From JANMJD01 sp963847945 (lineage in GTDB: Bacteria; Actinomycetota; Acidimicrobiia; Acidimicrobiales; Ilumatobacteraceae), in NCBI GenBank assembly GCA_963847945.1, contig CAWKBX010000015.1, forward strand, positions 124,001 through 188,000: a stretch of 64,000 bases of DNA, in the 5' to 3' direction. A program made the position numbers and the translations under genes. The notes beneath the pieces were generated by a model that searched no databases, had not been told where the DNA came from, and worked only from the letters and a program-made list of their open reading frames with translations. Positions 8,896 to 16,875 of the stretch are shown piece after piece. The stretch's first letter is position 1. The number at the start of each line of letters is the position of its first letter.

Positions 8896-10590
8896 TCACC
8901 CGAGCAGCGTCAGCATCTCGTCGAGGTACAGCTCGCGGCACTTCGAGCGTTGCAGCTTGCCGCTCGAGGTCTTCGGGAGCGTGCCGGCCTGCACCAGCAT
9001 CACGTCGCGAGGCGGTAGACCGCACACCTCGACGGTGCGGGTGTGGATCGCGTGGCGAATCGGGTCGAGCACCGTCTCTTTCGTTTCGGCGACGACCACG
9101 ACCGTTTCCTTCCCCTTGTACCCGTCGACGCCAAAGGCGATCACGTTGCCGGCTCGCACGCCATCGAGCTCCCCGACCGCCCGCTCGATGTCTTCCGGGA
9201 AGACGTTGCGGCCGCCGACGATGATGACGTCTTTGATCCGCCCACACAGAATCAGCTCGCCGCCGATCATGTAGGCGAGGTCGCCGGTACAGAGCCACCC
9301 GTCGTGGAACAGCGCGGCGGTCGCATCTGGTCGCTTGTAGTAACCCGACGTCACCGACGTCCCGCGGATCAGCAGTTCGCCGACGGACCGTTCGGGCAGC
9401 TCAGCACGGGTTTCTTGATCGACGATGCGCATCTCCAGGCCGGGTACGGGACGGCCGAGCAATGGCAGGCGGCGCACGGCCAAGGCCTCATCGTCGGGGT
9501 CGATGATCTCGACGGGCTTCGCCACACGATCGCGCTCGAGCACGACGCGGTCGACCACGTCACAGACCAATCCCCGACCCCGTGGGGGAAACGAACCACC
9601 GATCGCCACCTCGGCCATCCCAAACGCCGGGAAGACCCCACCGGGGGAGAAGCCGAAGCGCTGCGCCTCAGCCACGAACGCCTCGACCGCGGCTGGGTCA
9701 ACCGGTTCGGCCCCCGAGAGCGCCAACGTCAACGACGACAGGTCGAGGTCGGCGGCGCGCTTGAGCGCGCGGGTCGCCAGCACCCAGGCGAAGTTCGGGC
9801 CGGCAGTGGCGGTCGCCCGATAGTCCGAGATCCACTGCATCCAATTGCCGGGCCGGGCCATGAAGTCCTGCGGCGCGGCCTGCACCAGGTCGAATCCGAC
9901 CGTCATCGGCAATGCCAGGCAACCAACCAGCCCCATGTCGTGATAGAGCGGCAACCACGACACCATCCGTTCCGCCGGGCCGATCACTGCGGCCTTGGCC
10001 ACCGCGTCGAGATTTGCGGCCAACACCCGGTCGGGGATCATCACCCCCTTGGGCTCGCTTGTCGATCCGCTGGTGTACTGCAAGATGACCAAGCGTTCCG
10101 AATCGACCGGTGGCCGCTCCCATTGGGGTGCCGACGGACGACCCAACCCAGGCATGACGTCGGTGAGTGACTCGGTCGGCGGGTCGCCCGGCGCCGCGGC
10201 GTAGAACGGCGCCAGCTGATCGTCGATCAGCAGCAGTCGAGCTTCACCGTGGAGGATCCGCATGCGGGTGGACTCGATGAACGCTTCAATGGATCCCATC
10301 CGCATCGGGAGTGGCAACACCATCGAGGCCGCGCCCGCCAGCCAACACCCCCGGACGACCGTCATCAGGTGGCGGCTGGTCGGCCCGAGAATGGCGACGT
10401 GATCGCCGGGCGCCACACCCCGGGCTTGCAACGCCGCGGCGACGGCCAGCGCCTCATCATGAACCTGCCGCCAGCTCACGTGGTCGACGTCGTCGGGTCC
10501 ACGAAGGGACGCTCCGGCGAAGTAGACGCCGGTACCGCTGTCCGCCGCTCGTTCCAGTCGTTCGATGATCGAGCGCTCGTTGTCAGCCAT
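8896..10590 (-). CDS. Fatty acyl-AMP ligase (FAAL/FadD-type AMP-forming ligase)
   Basis: The enzyme activates a carboxylic acid, most likely a fatty acid, as acyl-adenylate. Motifs in order are the P-loop-like YTSGSTSEPKGVM at about residue 170, the LPLYHDMGL motif, FGMAEVAIGG, CTGDLAY, and the C-terminal lysine motif LPKTSSGKLQRSKCREL. TSGSTSEPKGV and YHDMGL are characteristic of fatty acyl-AMP ligases rather than acyl-CoA ligases. I start at the ATG at 10590 (MADNERS, 564 residues); the open frame continues upstream to 10779 without sensible protein. No acyl carrier protein or polyketide synthase lies nearby, so its acceptor is unknown. Confidence 0.88.
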   Translation of the reverse strand: MADNERSIIERLERAADSGTGVYFAGASLRGPDDVDHVSWRQVHDEALAVAAALQARGVAPGDHVAILGPTSRHLMTVVRGCWLAGAASMVLPLPMRMGSIEAFIESTRMRILHGEARLLLIDDQLAPFYAAAPGDPPTESLTDVMPGLGRPSAPQWERPPVDSERLVILQYTSGSTSEPKGVMIPDRVLAANLDAVAKAAVIGPAERMVSWLPLYHDMGLVGCLALPMTVGFDLVQAAPQDFMARPGNWMQWISDYRATATAGPNFAWVLATRALKRAADLDLSSLTLALSGAEPVDPAAVEAFVAEAQRFGFSPGGVFPAFGMAEVAIGGSFPPRGRGLVCDVVDRVVLERDRVAKPVEIIDPDDEALAVRRLPLLGRPVPGLEMRIVDQETRAELPERSVGELLIRGTSVTSGYYKRPDATAALFHDGWLCTGDLAYMIGGELILCGRIKDVIIVGGRNVFPEDIERAVGELDGVRAGNVIAFGVDGYKGKETVVVVAETKETVLDPIRHAIHTRTVEVCGLPPRDVMLVQAGTLPKTSSGKLQRSKCRELYLDEMLTLLG

Positions 10591-11078
10591 GGCATGCACC
10601 GCCCCCGACCGTATCCGTCGAGCCTGAGGAGAACACGATCCAGGGATGAGCCGAGGGTGAGTCAGGCGTGTCGCGGTCGATGCCGATCCCCTACAGCCGC
10701 GATGCTGGACTTTTGACAGTTCGTAACACCATTGCAATGAAATGTCATTAAGTGGTATTTTTGGCCTACTCGCAAACAACGCGTAACTTTCGAACCAGAA
10801 CTAGAGTCATACACATCACCATGAGAGACATTGACCTCCATCTCCACCACTCAGGACGCTTGCGAGGAGCGGTTCGACGTGCTTTTCGCTCAAGGAAAGC
10901 ACAACGCACCGCCCATACTTGCGCGATCTGTGGCCGACGCGGCGAGTTTCTCGGTGGACGATGCATCCCATGTGCCCGGGTCGAATGGTCGGCCGCCAAC
11001 CAGAAGGTCAAGCGGACGCAAGCCGCCTGATGGCTGCAAGCGTCGACCCCCGGCCCAGTCCTGCCACAATCGACGCCA
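10591..11078. other. Intergenic region, AT-rich in the middle, with small inverted repeats
   Basis: Bases ~10700-10830 are clearly AT-richer than the surroundings. They include a TTGACA hexamer near 10715 and short palindromes (CATTGCAATG near 10731-10740 and AATGA/TCATT just after). This is a plausible control region for the minus-strand fatty acyl-AMP ligase and for a small plus-strand open frame at 10821. I see no RNA gene here. Confidence 0.4.
10821..11030 (+). CDS. Possible small zinc-ribbon protein
   Basis: A 69-residue frame from the ATG at 10821 contains two cysteine pairs, CAIC and CIPC, separated by 11 residues with a glycine-rich turn (GRRGEFLGGR). This is what a minimal zinc ribbon looks like. 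The N terminus is His/Arg-rich. It lies just downstream of the AT-rich segment, which could hold its promoter. No clear ribosome-binding site is visible and I recognise no family, so it may be a chance frame. Confidence 0.35.
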   Translation: MRDIDLHLHHSGRLRGAVRRAFRSRKAQRTAHTCAICGRRGEFLGGRCIPCARVEWSAANQKVKRTQAA

Positions 11079-11505
11079 GTGAGGCTGATGTCGTGGAACG
11101 TGAACTCAATCCGCTCCCGGGTTGACGGACTCACCCGCTGGCTGGAAAATCATGAGCCCGATGTGGTGCTGCTCCAGGAGACCCGGGGAGCCGATTGTCG
11201 ACATCTACGAGCCCAAGCGATGGCGCGGCCAGACCCACGCGAGCCCGCCCGAGCGCGCCGCGCTCAGTGCCCTGCTCGACCAAGGACTCCACGACGTGAT
11301 GCGCGACCACGAGTCGGCCGCCGGCCTGTACACCTGGTGGAACTACCGACCGGGTCAGTTCAGCGCCAATCGCGGGTTGCGCATCGATCTGTTCCTTGCC
11401 AGCCGCGATCTGGCGGCACAGGTCGCCCGAACCTGGGTCGATCTCGATGCCCGCGGTGACACCCGACCATCGGACCACGCCCCGATCGTGATGGAGATCG
11501 CTTGA
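11079..11505 (+). pseudogene. Exonuclease III (xthA-like) with large internal deletion
   Basis: From a GTG at 11079 the product begins RLMSWNVNSIRSRVDGL and reaches VVLLQETRG, the N-terminal Asn and Glu metal-site motifs of exonuclease III. The frame then breaks. In a neighbouring frame the C-terminal part follows directly: THASPPERAALSALL, TWWNYRPGQF, GLRIDLFL and SDHAPIVMEI. About 110-120 residues that normally lie between these parts, including the catalytic Tyr and the GDxN motif, are missing. The AP-endonuclease/3'-exonuclease would therefore be inactive. The precise junction is near 11186-11200. A collapsed assembly is an alternative to a true deletion. Confidence 0.8.
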
Positions 11506-11588
11506 CCGACCACCCCCGACGCTGACTCGCCGGCAGGCCTACAACAAGCCGAGGCATCGTTACCGTGGTCGCCTACCATGGCGGGGCT

Positions 11589-14432
11589 ATGTCCGAGACC
11601 CCCATCGACGCCACTCCGAGCCACCGTTACACCGCCGCACTGGCTCGCGACCTCGAGGAGCGCTGGCAGAATCGCTGGGACGCCGAGCGCACCTTTGACT
11701 CGCCCAACCCTGCCGGACCGCTGGCCGACTCGACCCGACCGGTGCCCGACGACAAGCTGTTCATCCTCGACATGTTCCCCTACCCGTCGGGTTCGGGGCT
11801 GCATGTCGGCCACCCACTCGGTTTCATCGCCACTGACATTTACGCCCGCTACCAGCGGATGTGTGGCGTCAATGTCTGCTACTCGATGGGCTTCGACGCC
11901 TTTGGCCTGCCGGCCGAGAACTACGCGATGCAGACCGGCCAGCACCCGGCGATCACCACCGCCGAGAACGTCGCGACCTACCGCCGCCAGCTCCGCCGAC
12001 TGGGATTGTCGCACGATCGGCGACGATCGATCGACACGACCGATCCGACCTATTACCGCTGGACCCAGTGGATCTTCCTGCAGGTGTACAACTCGTGGTA
12101 CGACCACGAAGCGGGGCGCGCCCGCCCGATCGACGAACTGATCGCCGCATACGCCGACGGCTCCCACCCCACCCCGTCCGGGGCACGGTGGACGTCGCTG
12201 ACGACGGCTGAGCAGCACGCGATCATCGACGGCCAACGCCTGGCCTACGTCGCCGAGGCCCCGGTCAACTGGTGCCCTGGCCTGGGCACCGTGGTCGCCA
12301 ACGAGGAGGTCACCGCCGATGGCCGCTCCGACCGGGGCAACTATCCGGTGTTCAAGCGCAACATGCGCCAGTGGATGATGCGGATCACCACCTACGCCGA
12401 CCGGCTGATCGACGACCTTGACCTGCTGGAATGGACCGACGCGATCAAGACGATGCAGCGCAACTGGATCGGCCGCTCCGAGGGCGCCCAGGTGCACTTC
12501 GGCTCTGCGGCCGGGCCGATCACCGTGTTCACCACCCGCCCCGACACCCTGTTCGGAGCAACGTTCATGGTGCTCGCCCCCGAGCATCCGCTGGTCGCCG
12601 GCCTGACCACCCATGAGCAGGCCGCCGAGGTTGCCGCGTACAAGACCGCGGCGGCCTCCAAGAAAGACATCGACCGCTCCGACGACACCAAGGTCAAGAC
12701 CGGGGTGTTCACCGGCTCGTACGCCACCAACCCGGTAACGGGCCAGCCGATCCCGGTTTGGATTGCCGATTACGTGATGATGGGCTACGGCACAGGGGCG
12801 ATCATGGCCGTGCCGTGCGGCGACCAGCGCGACTTCGACTTCGCCCGTATCTACGGCCTGGCGATCCCGGCCATCCAGCAGCCACCCGCCGCGTGGTTCG
12901 GGGGCCACGGCATCGAGCCGTCGCTCGACACCGCCACGTGGCCGTGCGCCTTCGTTGGCGACGCACCGTACGTCCAGTCGGCCAACGCGTCGCTCGACCT
13001 GAATGGCATCACCTCGGTCGCGGAGGGCAAGACCCTGACCAATGCGTGGTTGGAATCGGTCGGCGCGGGGAAGGCGACGATCAACTACAAGCTGCGCGAT
13101 TGGTTGTTCAGCCGCCAGCGTTACTGGGGCGAGCCGTTCCCAATCGTCTACGACGGCGTCGGCCAGGCCCATTCGCTGCCCGACCACATGCTGCCCGTAC
13201 TGCTGCCCGAGACCGATAGCTTCACGCCGCGCACCTTCGACCCCGACGATGAGTTCTCCAACCCCGAGTCGCCGCTCGACCGGTTGGACGACTGGATGGA
13301 TGTCGAACTCGACTTGGGCGACGGCCCGAAGCGCTATCGCCGCGACTCGAACGTGATGCCCCAGTGGGCCGGTTCGTGCTGGTACGAGCTGCGCTACCTC
13401 GACCCGACCAACGAGGACAAATTCGTCGATCCGGCCGTCGAGAACTACTGGATGGGACCCCGGCCCGAGATCCGCCCCGATCATCCGGGCGGCGTCGACC
13501 TGTACGTCGGCGGCGTCGAGCATGCTGTCTTGCACCTGCTCTACGCCCGTTTTTGGCACAAGGTCTTGTTCGACCTGGGCCACGTGTCGTCGAAGGAGCC
13601 GTACTACCGGCTGTTCAACCAGGGCTACATCCTGGCCGCGGCGTACAAGGACGAGCGAGAGATCTATGTCGACGCGACCCAGGTCACCCAGGTCGACGGA
13701 CAGTTCAACTACGAAGGCCAACCCGTCACCCGCGAGTGGGGCAAGATGGGCAAGAGCCTGAAGAACGCCGTCTCGCCCGATGAGATGTACGACGCCTACA
13801 GCGCCGACACCCTTCGACTGCACGAGATGTCGATGGGGCCACTTGATGCCTCCCGCCCCTGGGAAACCCGCGATGTCGTGGGCATGTATCGCTTCCTCCA
13901 GCGGGTATGGCGCAACTTGATCGACGAGACCACCGGGGCCTCCGCGGTGACCGATGCGACGACCGATGACGACACCCGGCGCCTGCTGCATCGCACCATC
14001 GACGGGGTGACGACGGAGATGTCGAATCTGCGGTTCAACACGGCGATCTCCAAGCTGATCGAGCTGAACAACCATCTCACCAAGGCGGGCGGCGGATGCC
14101 CGCGCGAGGTCGCCGAGCCGTTGGTGTTGATGCTCGCCCCGCTCGCCCCGCACATGGCCGAGGAGCTGTGGTCATCGCTCGGTCACACGTCGTCGTTGAC
14201 CTACGAGCCGTTCCCGACCGCCGACCCGGCGATGCTCGTCGCCGACACCGTCGAGTACCCCGTGCAGGTCAATGGCAAGGTCCGCGGCCGGGTCACCGTC
14301 GCCGCTGGCGCCGACGAAGCAAGCCTCGTCGCGGCCGCCCGGGCCAACCCTCACGTTGCTGCGGCCCTCGACGGTCGTGAGCCGAAGAAGGTCATCGTCA
14401 TCGCCGGCCGTCTGATCAACTTCGTCGGCTGA
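11589..14432 (+). CDS. leuS: Leucyl-tRNA synthetase
   Basis: This class I aminoacyl-tRNA synthetase charges tRNA-Leu. The 947-residue product starts at the ATG at 11589 (MSETPIDATPSHRYTA). The HIGH signature appears as HVGHPLG at about residue 71, preceded by the typical MFPYPSGSGL. The inserted CP1 editing domain lies around residues 300-520 (TTRPDTLFGATFMVLAPEHP). The KMSKS equivalent is WGKMGKSLKN near residue 719. The anticodon-binding and C-terminal domains follow, ending in a typical VQVNGKVRGRVTV. The frame is uninterrupted. The length is in the range for actinobacterial LeuRS. Confidence 0.97.
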   Translation: MSETPIDATPSHRYTAALARDLEERWQNRWDAERTFDSPNPAGPLADSTRPVPDDKLFILDMFPYPSGSGLHVGHPLGFIATDIYARYQRMCGVNVCYSMGFDAFGLPAENYAMQTGQHPAITTAENVATYRRQLRRLGLSHDRRRSIDTTDPTYYRWTQWIFLQVYNSWYDHEAGRARPIDELIAAYADGSHPTPSGARWTSLTTAEQHAIIDGQRLAYVAEAPVNWCPGLGTVVANEEVTADGRSDRGNYPVFKRNMRQWMMRITTYADRLIDDLDLLEWTDAIKTMQRNWIGRSEGAQVHFGSAAGPITVFTTRPDTLFGATFMVLAPEHPLVAGLTTHEQAAEVAAYKTAAASKKDIDRSDDTKVKTGVFTGSYATNPVTGQPIPVWIADYVMMGYGTGAIMAVPCGDQRDFDFARIYGLAIPAIQQPPAAWFGGHGIEPSLDTATWPCAFVGDAPYVQSANASLDLNGITSVAEGKTLTNAWLESVGAGKATINYKLRDWLFSRQRYWGEPFPIVYDGVGQAHSLPDHMLPVLLPETDSFTPRTFDPDDEFSNPESPLDRLDDWMDVELDLGDGPKRYRRDSNVMPQWAGSCWYELRYLDPTNEDKFVDPAVENYWMGPRPEIRPDHPGGVDLYVGGVEHAVLHLLYARFWHKVLFDLGHVSSKEPYYRLFNQGYILAAAYKDEREIYVDATQVTQVDGQFNYEGQPVTREWGKMGKSLKNAVSPDEMYDAYSADTLRLHEMSMGPLDASRPWETRDVVGMYRFLQRVWRNLIDETTGASAVTDATTDDDTRRLLHRTIDGVTTEMSNLRFNTAISKLIELNNHLTKAGGGCPREVAEPLVLMLAPLAPHMAEELWSSLGHTSSLTYEPFPTADPAMLVADTVEYPVQVNGKVRGRVTVAAGADEASLVAAARANPHVAAALDGREPKKVIVIAGRLINFVG

Positions 14433-14488
14433 CGGGCACCGACGATGCGACATGGTGCGCGACACTTCCGGCATTGAAGCTCAGATTT

Positions 14489-14530
14489 CGGACTACTGCG
14501 GTCGGACTACTGCGGTCGGACTACTGCGGT
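14489..14530. promoter_or_regulatory. Three perfect 14-bp tandem repeats upstream of antitoxin gene
   Basis: The unit CGGACTACTGCGGT is present three times without mismatch at 14489-14502, 14503-14516 and 14517-14530. The array ends 11 bp before the antitoxin ATG. The last copy together with the next two bases forms CTAC-TGCG-GTAG, a small inverted repeat. Its position suits an operator bound by the ribbon-helix-helix-like antitoxin, but that role is inferred. Confidence 0.55.
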
Positions 14531-14541
14531 AGCATTCTGTC

Positions 14542-14820
14542 ATGAGTGTCGAAAAGTTCAGTGTTTCGTTCGACCACGAACTCGGTCGCCAGATCCGGGA
14601 ACTGGCCGAGGCCGACGATGTCACGGTGTCGGCATTTCTGGCCGAGGCGGCCCGGGAACGGGTCCGCCAGCTGACGCTGTCTCGCTGGCTCGATGACGCG
14701 GCCAGCGACCTGGGTTTGAGCCGCGCCGAGCTCGAAGCCCAGGGCCGGATGATCCTCGATCAGGCCGATGGCCAGGATGTATCGCCGGTTCGTCGGCGGT
14801 CGAAGCGGTCAGCCGCCTGA
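14542..14820 (+). CDS. VapB-like antitoxin (ribbon-helix-helix type)
   Basis: This 92-residue protein starts with a short beta-like segment (VEKFSVSFDHEL) followed by two helices (GRQIRELAEADDV, TVSAFLAEAARERVRQ). This matches the ribbon-helix-helix DNA-binding fold of many antitoxins. The C-terminal half is helical and charged, suitable for wrapping a PIN toxin. Its TGA stop shares one base with the ATG of the next gene, so the two are translationally coupled. Such antitoxins usually repress their own operon; the triple repeat just upstream is the likely site. Confidence 0.75.
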   Translation: MSVEKFSVSFDHELGRQIRELAEADDVTVSAFLAEAARERVRQLTLSRWLDDAASDLGLSRAELEAQGRMILDQADGQDVSPVRRRSKRSAA

Positions 14821-15197
14821 TGGCCTACGTGCTCGATGCCGGGGCGTTGATCGCCGCCGATCGCCGAGATCAACGCCTGGTCGCCCTCCTCGCGGTCGCC
14901 GCCGCCGAGCGTCAGCCGATTCGCGTCCCATCGGCCGCCGTCGCTCAGGCATGGCGAGGTGGAGGCCGTCAGGCCGCACTCAGCCGGTTGCTCGACTCCG
15001 CCACCGAGATCGCGCTCGACCGCACCCGGTCACGCCAGGTCGGCGAATTGCTCGGTGCCTCGCCGAGCTCCGATGCCGTCGACGCCAGCGTGATCAATGT
15101 CGCTCACCCGGGCGACATCATTCTCACCTCCGACCCCGTCGACATCGCCCTCCTGGCCAGCGCCTGCAACGCCAGGGTCCGGGTGGTCCGGGTGTAG
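14820..15197 (+). CDS. PIN-domain toxin (VapC-like ribonuclease)
   Basis: This 125-residue protein has the PIN-domain layout. The first acidic residue is in YVLDAGALIAADRRD near the N terminus. Further acidic residues come in SSDAVDASVINVA around residue 83-95, and in ILTSDPVDIALLA near residue 101-113. PIN toxins cleave RNA, often tRNA or rRNA, when the antitoxin is degraded. The ATG overlaps the antitoxin stop. The active-site spacing is somewhat loose compared with classical VapC, so the target is unknown. Confidence 0.75.
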   Translation: MAYVLDAGALIAADRRDQRLVALLAVAAAERQPIRVPSAAVAQAWRGGGRQAALSRLLDSATEIALDRTRSRQVGELLGASPSSDAVDASVINVAHPGDIILTSDPVDIALLASACNARVRVVRV

Positions 15198-15238
15198 GAC
15201 GCTCACCGGTGCCGAGCAGACCCGCGTCGAGATCGTGA

Positions 15239-15724
15239 TCACACTGCCGAGTCGGCGGGGCGGACCTCGCGCAGGCGGATCAGCGGTAAGCGCCGCTCGG
15301 TCTGCGTCTGATAATCCTGGTAATACGGCCGATCGGCGGTCAGCGCTGCCCACGTCATGGTGTAGTCGTCGCCGTCGAGGATGTCGATCTCACCCCAGTA
15401 ACGATGCGACTTCACGTGGCAGATCACCTCGGGGGACGTGTCGAGCGACGCCAGGTTGAGGTACCAATCGGGATGCGCCGGTGCCCCCGAGTACGACCCG
15501 ACCACCACGCGGTGGCCATCGGCGTCGACCCAGAATGGCAAGGCGACCTTGTGGACATTGCCCGACTTGCGACCGATGGTGTGGACGATGATGTGCTTCA
15601 TCCCTGCCCCGGTCCACACGTTGTCGGAATCCGACGATTCCATCCCCTGGATATGCCACCGGCTGATCTGAGGGATCTGTTCACGCGATGGCGTCTCGAA
15701 CGGCTGGTTGCGCTGATCAGTCAT
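15239..15724 (-). CDS. Deazaflavin-dependent nitroreductase-family protein (Ddn-like)
   Basis: The 161-residue product belongs to the small split-beta-barrel family that includes Ddn of Mycobacterium, which uses F420. Typical features are GRKSGNVHKVALPFW at about residues 51-65, then VVVGSYSGAPAHPDWYLNL, and a closing YQTQTERRLPLIRL segment. The substrate is unknown. It lies 10 bp downstream of the epimerase-like gene on the same strand, so cotranscription is likely. Confidence 0.85.
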   Translation of the reverse strand: MTDQRNQPFETPSREQIPQISRWHIQGMESSDSDNVWTGAGMKHIIVHTIGRKSGNVHKVALPFWVDADGHRVVVGSYSGAPAHPDWYLNLASLDTSPEVICHVKSHRYWGEIDILDGDDYTMTWAALTADRPYYQDYQTQTERRLPLIRLREVRPADSAV

Positions 15725-15733
15725 CGTCCCAAC

Positions 15734-16648
15734 CTATTGACCGGTCACTCGTGGCGTGAACGCGGAGGTCATTCCGTCGCGCCAACCCCATCGGCACGGA
15801 CCAGTCAGTGCCAGCCTTCGCTCGTTCGAGGCGATCGAACCGCGCAATGTGCCAGGAATCTCGCGCACCAGCACGTCGGCCGCACGGCCTTGCAACTCGC
15901 CGAAGAGCCCGGCCCACTGCTGGACCGTGACCGGCTCGTCGCCGGCCCAGTTGACGATCGTCGCCGGCACCGACGCGGCGTCGAGTAGGGCCTCAGTTTG
16001 GGTACAGATGTCGTCCTCGTGGATCGGGCTGTACCAGCACGGATCCCACCGGGTGACGATCGGATTCCCCGCGGCCATGGAGTCGAACTGCATCGACGGC
16101 AGCCCACCATTGGGGCCGTACGAGGCGTTCATCCGGGCGATCGTCACCGGCAGATCGAAGGCTCGGGCGCAGAAGCGGGCGACGGCCTCTTGCGAGAGTT
16201 TCGACATCGAGTACGTCGGCGCGTGCTGGGCGTTGACCTCGCCGAGCGGATCGGTTTCGAGGAACACGTGGGCCGGGTCATCGACGGGCCGGTAGACCGA
16301 GTGCGTCGACATCACGAGCGCCGCCTTCGCCTTTCGACAGTGTTGCAACAACAGGCCGGTCGCTTCACCGTTGACCCGGACTGCGGCGTCGAAATCCCAG
16401 CCGGGAGCCATATAGGCGGCCAGGTGGAGCACGTAGGTGAAGTCGGTCGGCAGGTCGTCGAACCGTCCGGCGTCGAGGTCGCAGACGACGGTCGTGACCC
16501 CTAGCGCATCGACTTTCTGGCGTGAGCCCGGCGTCGAGAACCGAGCTGCACCCCACACCTCGTTGTCGGCGGCAAGATGGCGGACCAAAGGGAAGGCAAT
16601 CTGGCCCGCCGGGCCAGTGACCAGGATCTTTTCACCACTGAGGGCCAC
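15734..16648 (-). CDS. NAD(P)-dependent epimerase/dehydratase family protein
   Basis: This extended short-chain dehydrogenase begins with the nucleotide-binding segment ILVTGPAGQIAFPLV. It carries LHLAAYMAPGWDFDA and the catalytic Tyr-x-x-x-Lys as YSMSK near residue 155. I start at the GTG at 16648 because AAGGAG lies six bases before it; the upstream open frame to 16750 is not needed. The product is 304 residues. The family covers many sugar and small-molecule substrates, so the reaction cannot be named. It is followed closely by the Ddn-like gene. Confidence 0.82.
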   Translation of the reverse strand: MALSGEKILVTGPAGQIAFPLVRHLAADNEVWGAARFSTPGSRQKVDALGVTTVVCDLDAGRFDDLPTDFTYVLHLAAYMAPGWDFDAAVRVNGEATGLLLQHCRKAKAALVMSTHSVYRPVDDPAHVFLETDPLGEVNAQHAPTYSMSKLSQEAVARFCARAFDLPVTIARMNASYGPNGGLPSMQFDSMAAGNPIVTRWDPCWYSPIHEDDICTQTEALLDAASVPATIVNWAGDEPVTVQQWAGLFGELQGRAADVLVREIPGTLRGSIASNERRLALTGPCRWGWRDGMTSAFTPRVTGQ

Positions 16649-16875
16649 CTCAGACTCCTTGGCCGCGGCGGGCAACCGTCGCCATATCGAGTTCTTCCAA
16701 GTCGGGTCGGGCAGCGCTTCCGAGAGGGTCATTGGTCTGCTCGAAGCCACCGAAATCGATCGTCGTCATGGCCCGAGTCTTCCATGCGGCTCTTCGTCAC
16801 ATCGGGTGCGCCAATGACGGTAGGCCGCGCTGCACACGCCTCCCGTGCGGATACGTTCGGGTCGTGGCAGCGACG

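Noticed and set aside
11355..14153. Minus-strand open frame of over 900 codons opposite leuS
   Set aside because: It is an antisense shadow caused by high GC; leuS on the plus strand is unmistakable and the antisense product shows no family features.
14489..14530. Short CRISPR-like array
   Set aside because: The 14-bp units are directly adjacent with no spacers and sit in front of an antitoxin gene.
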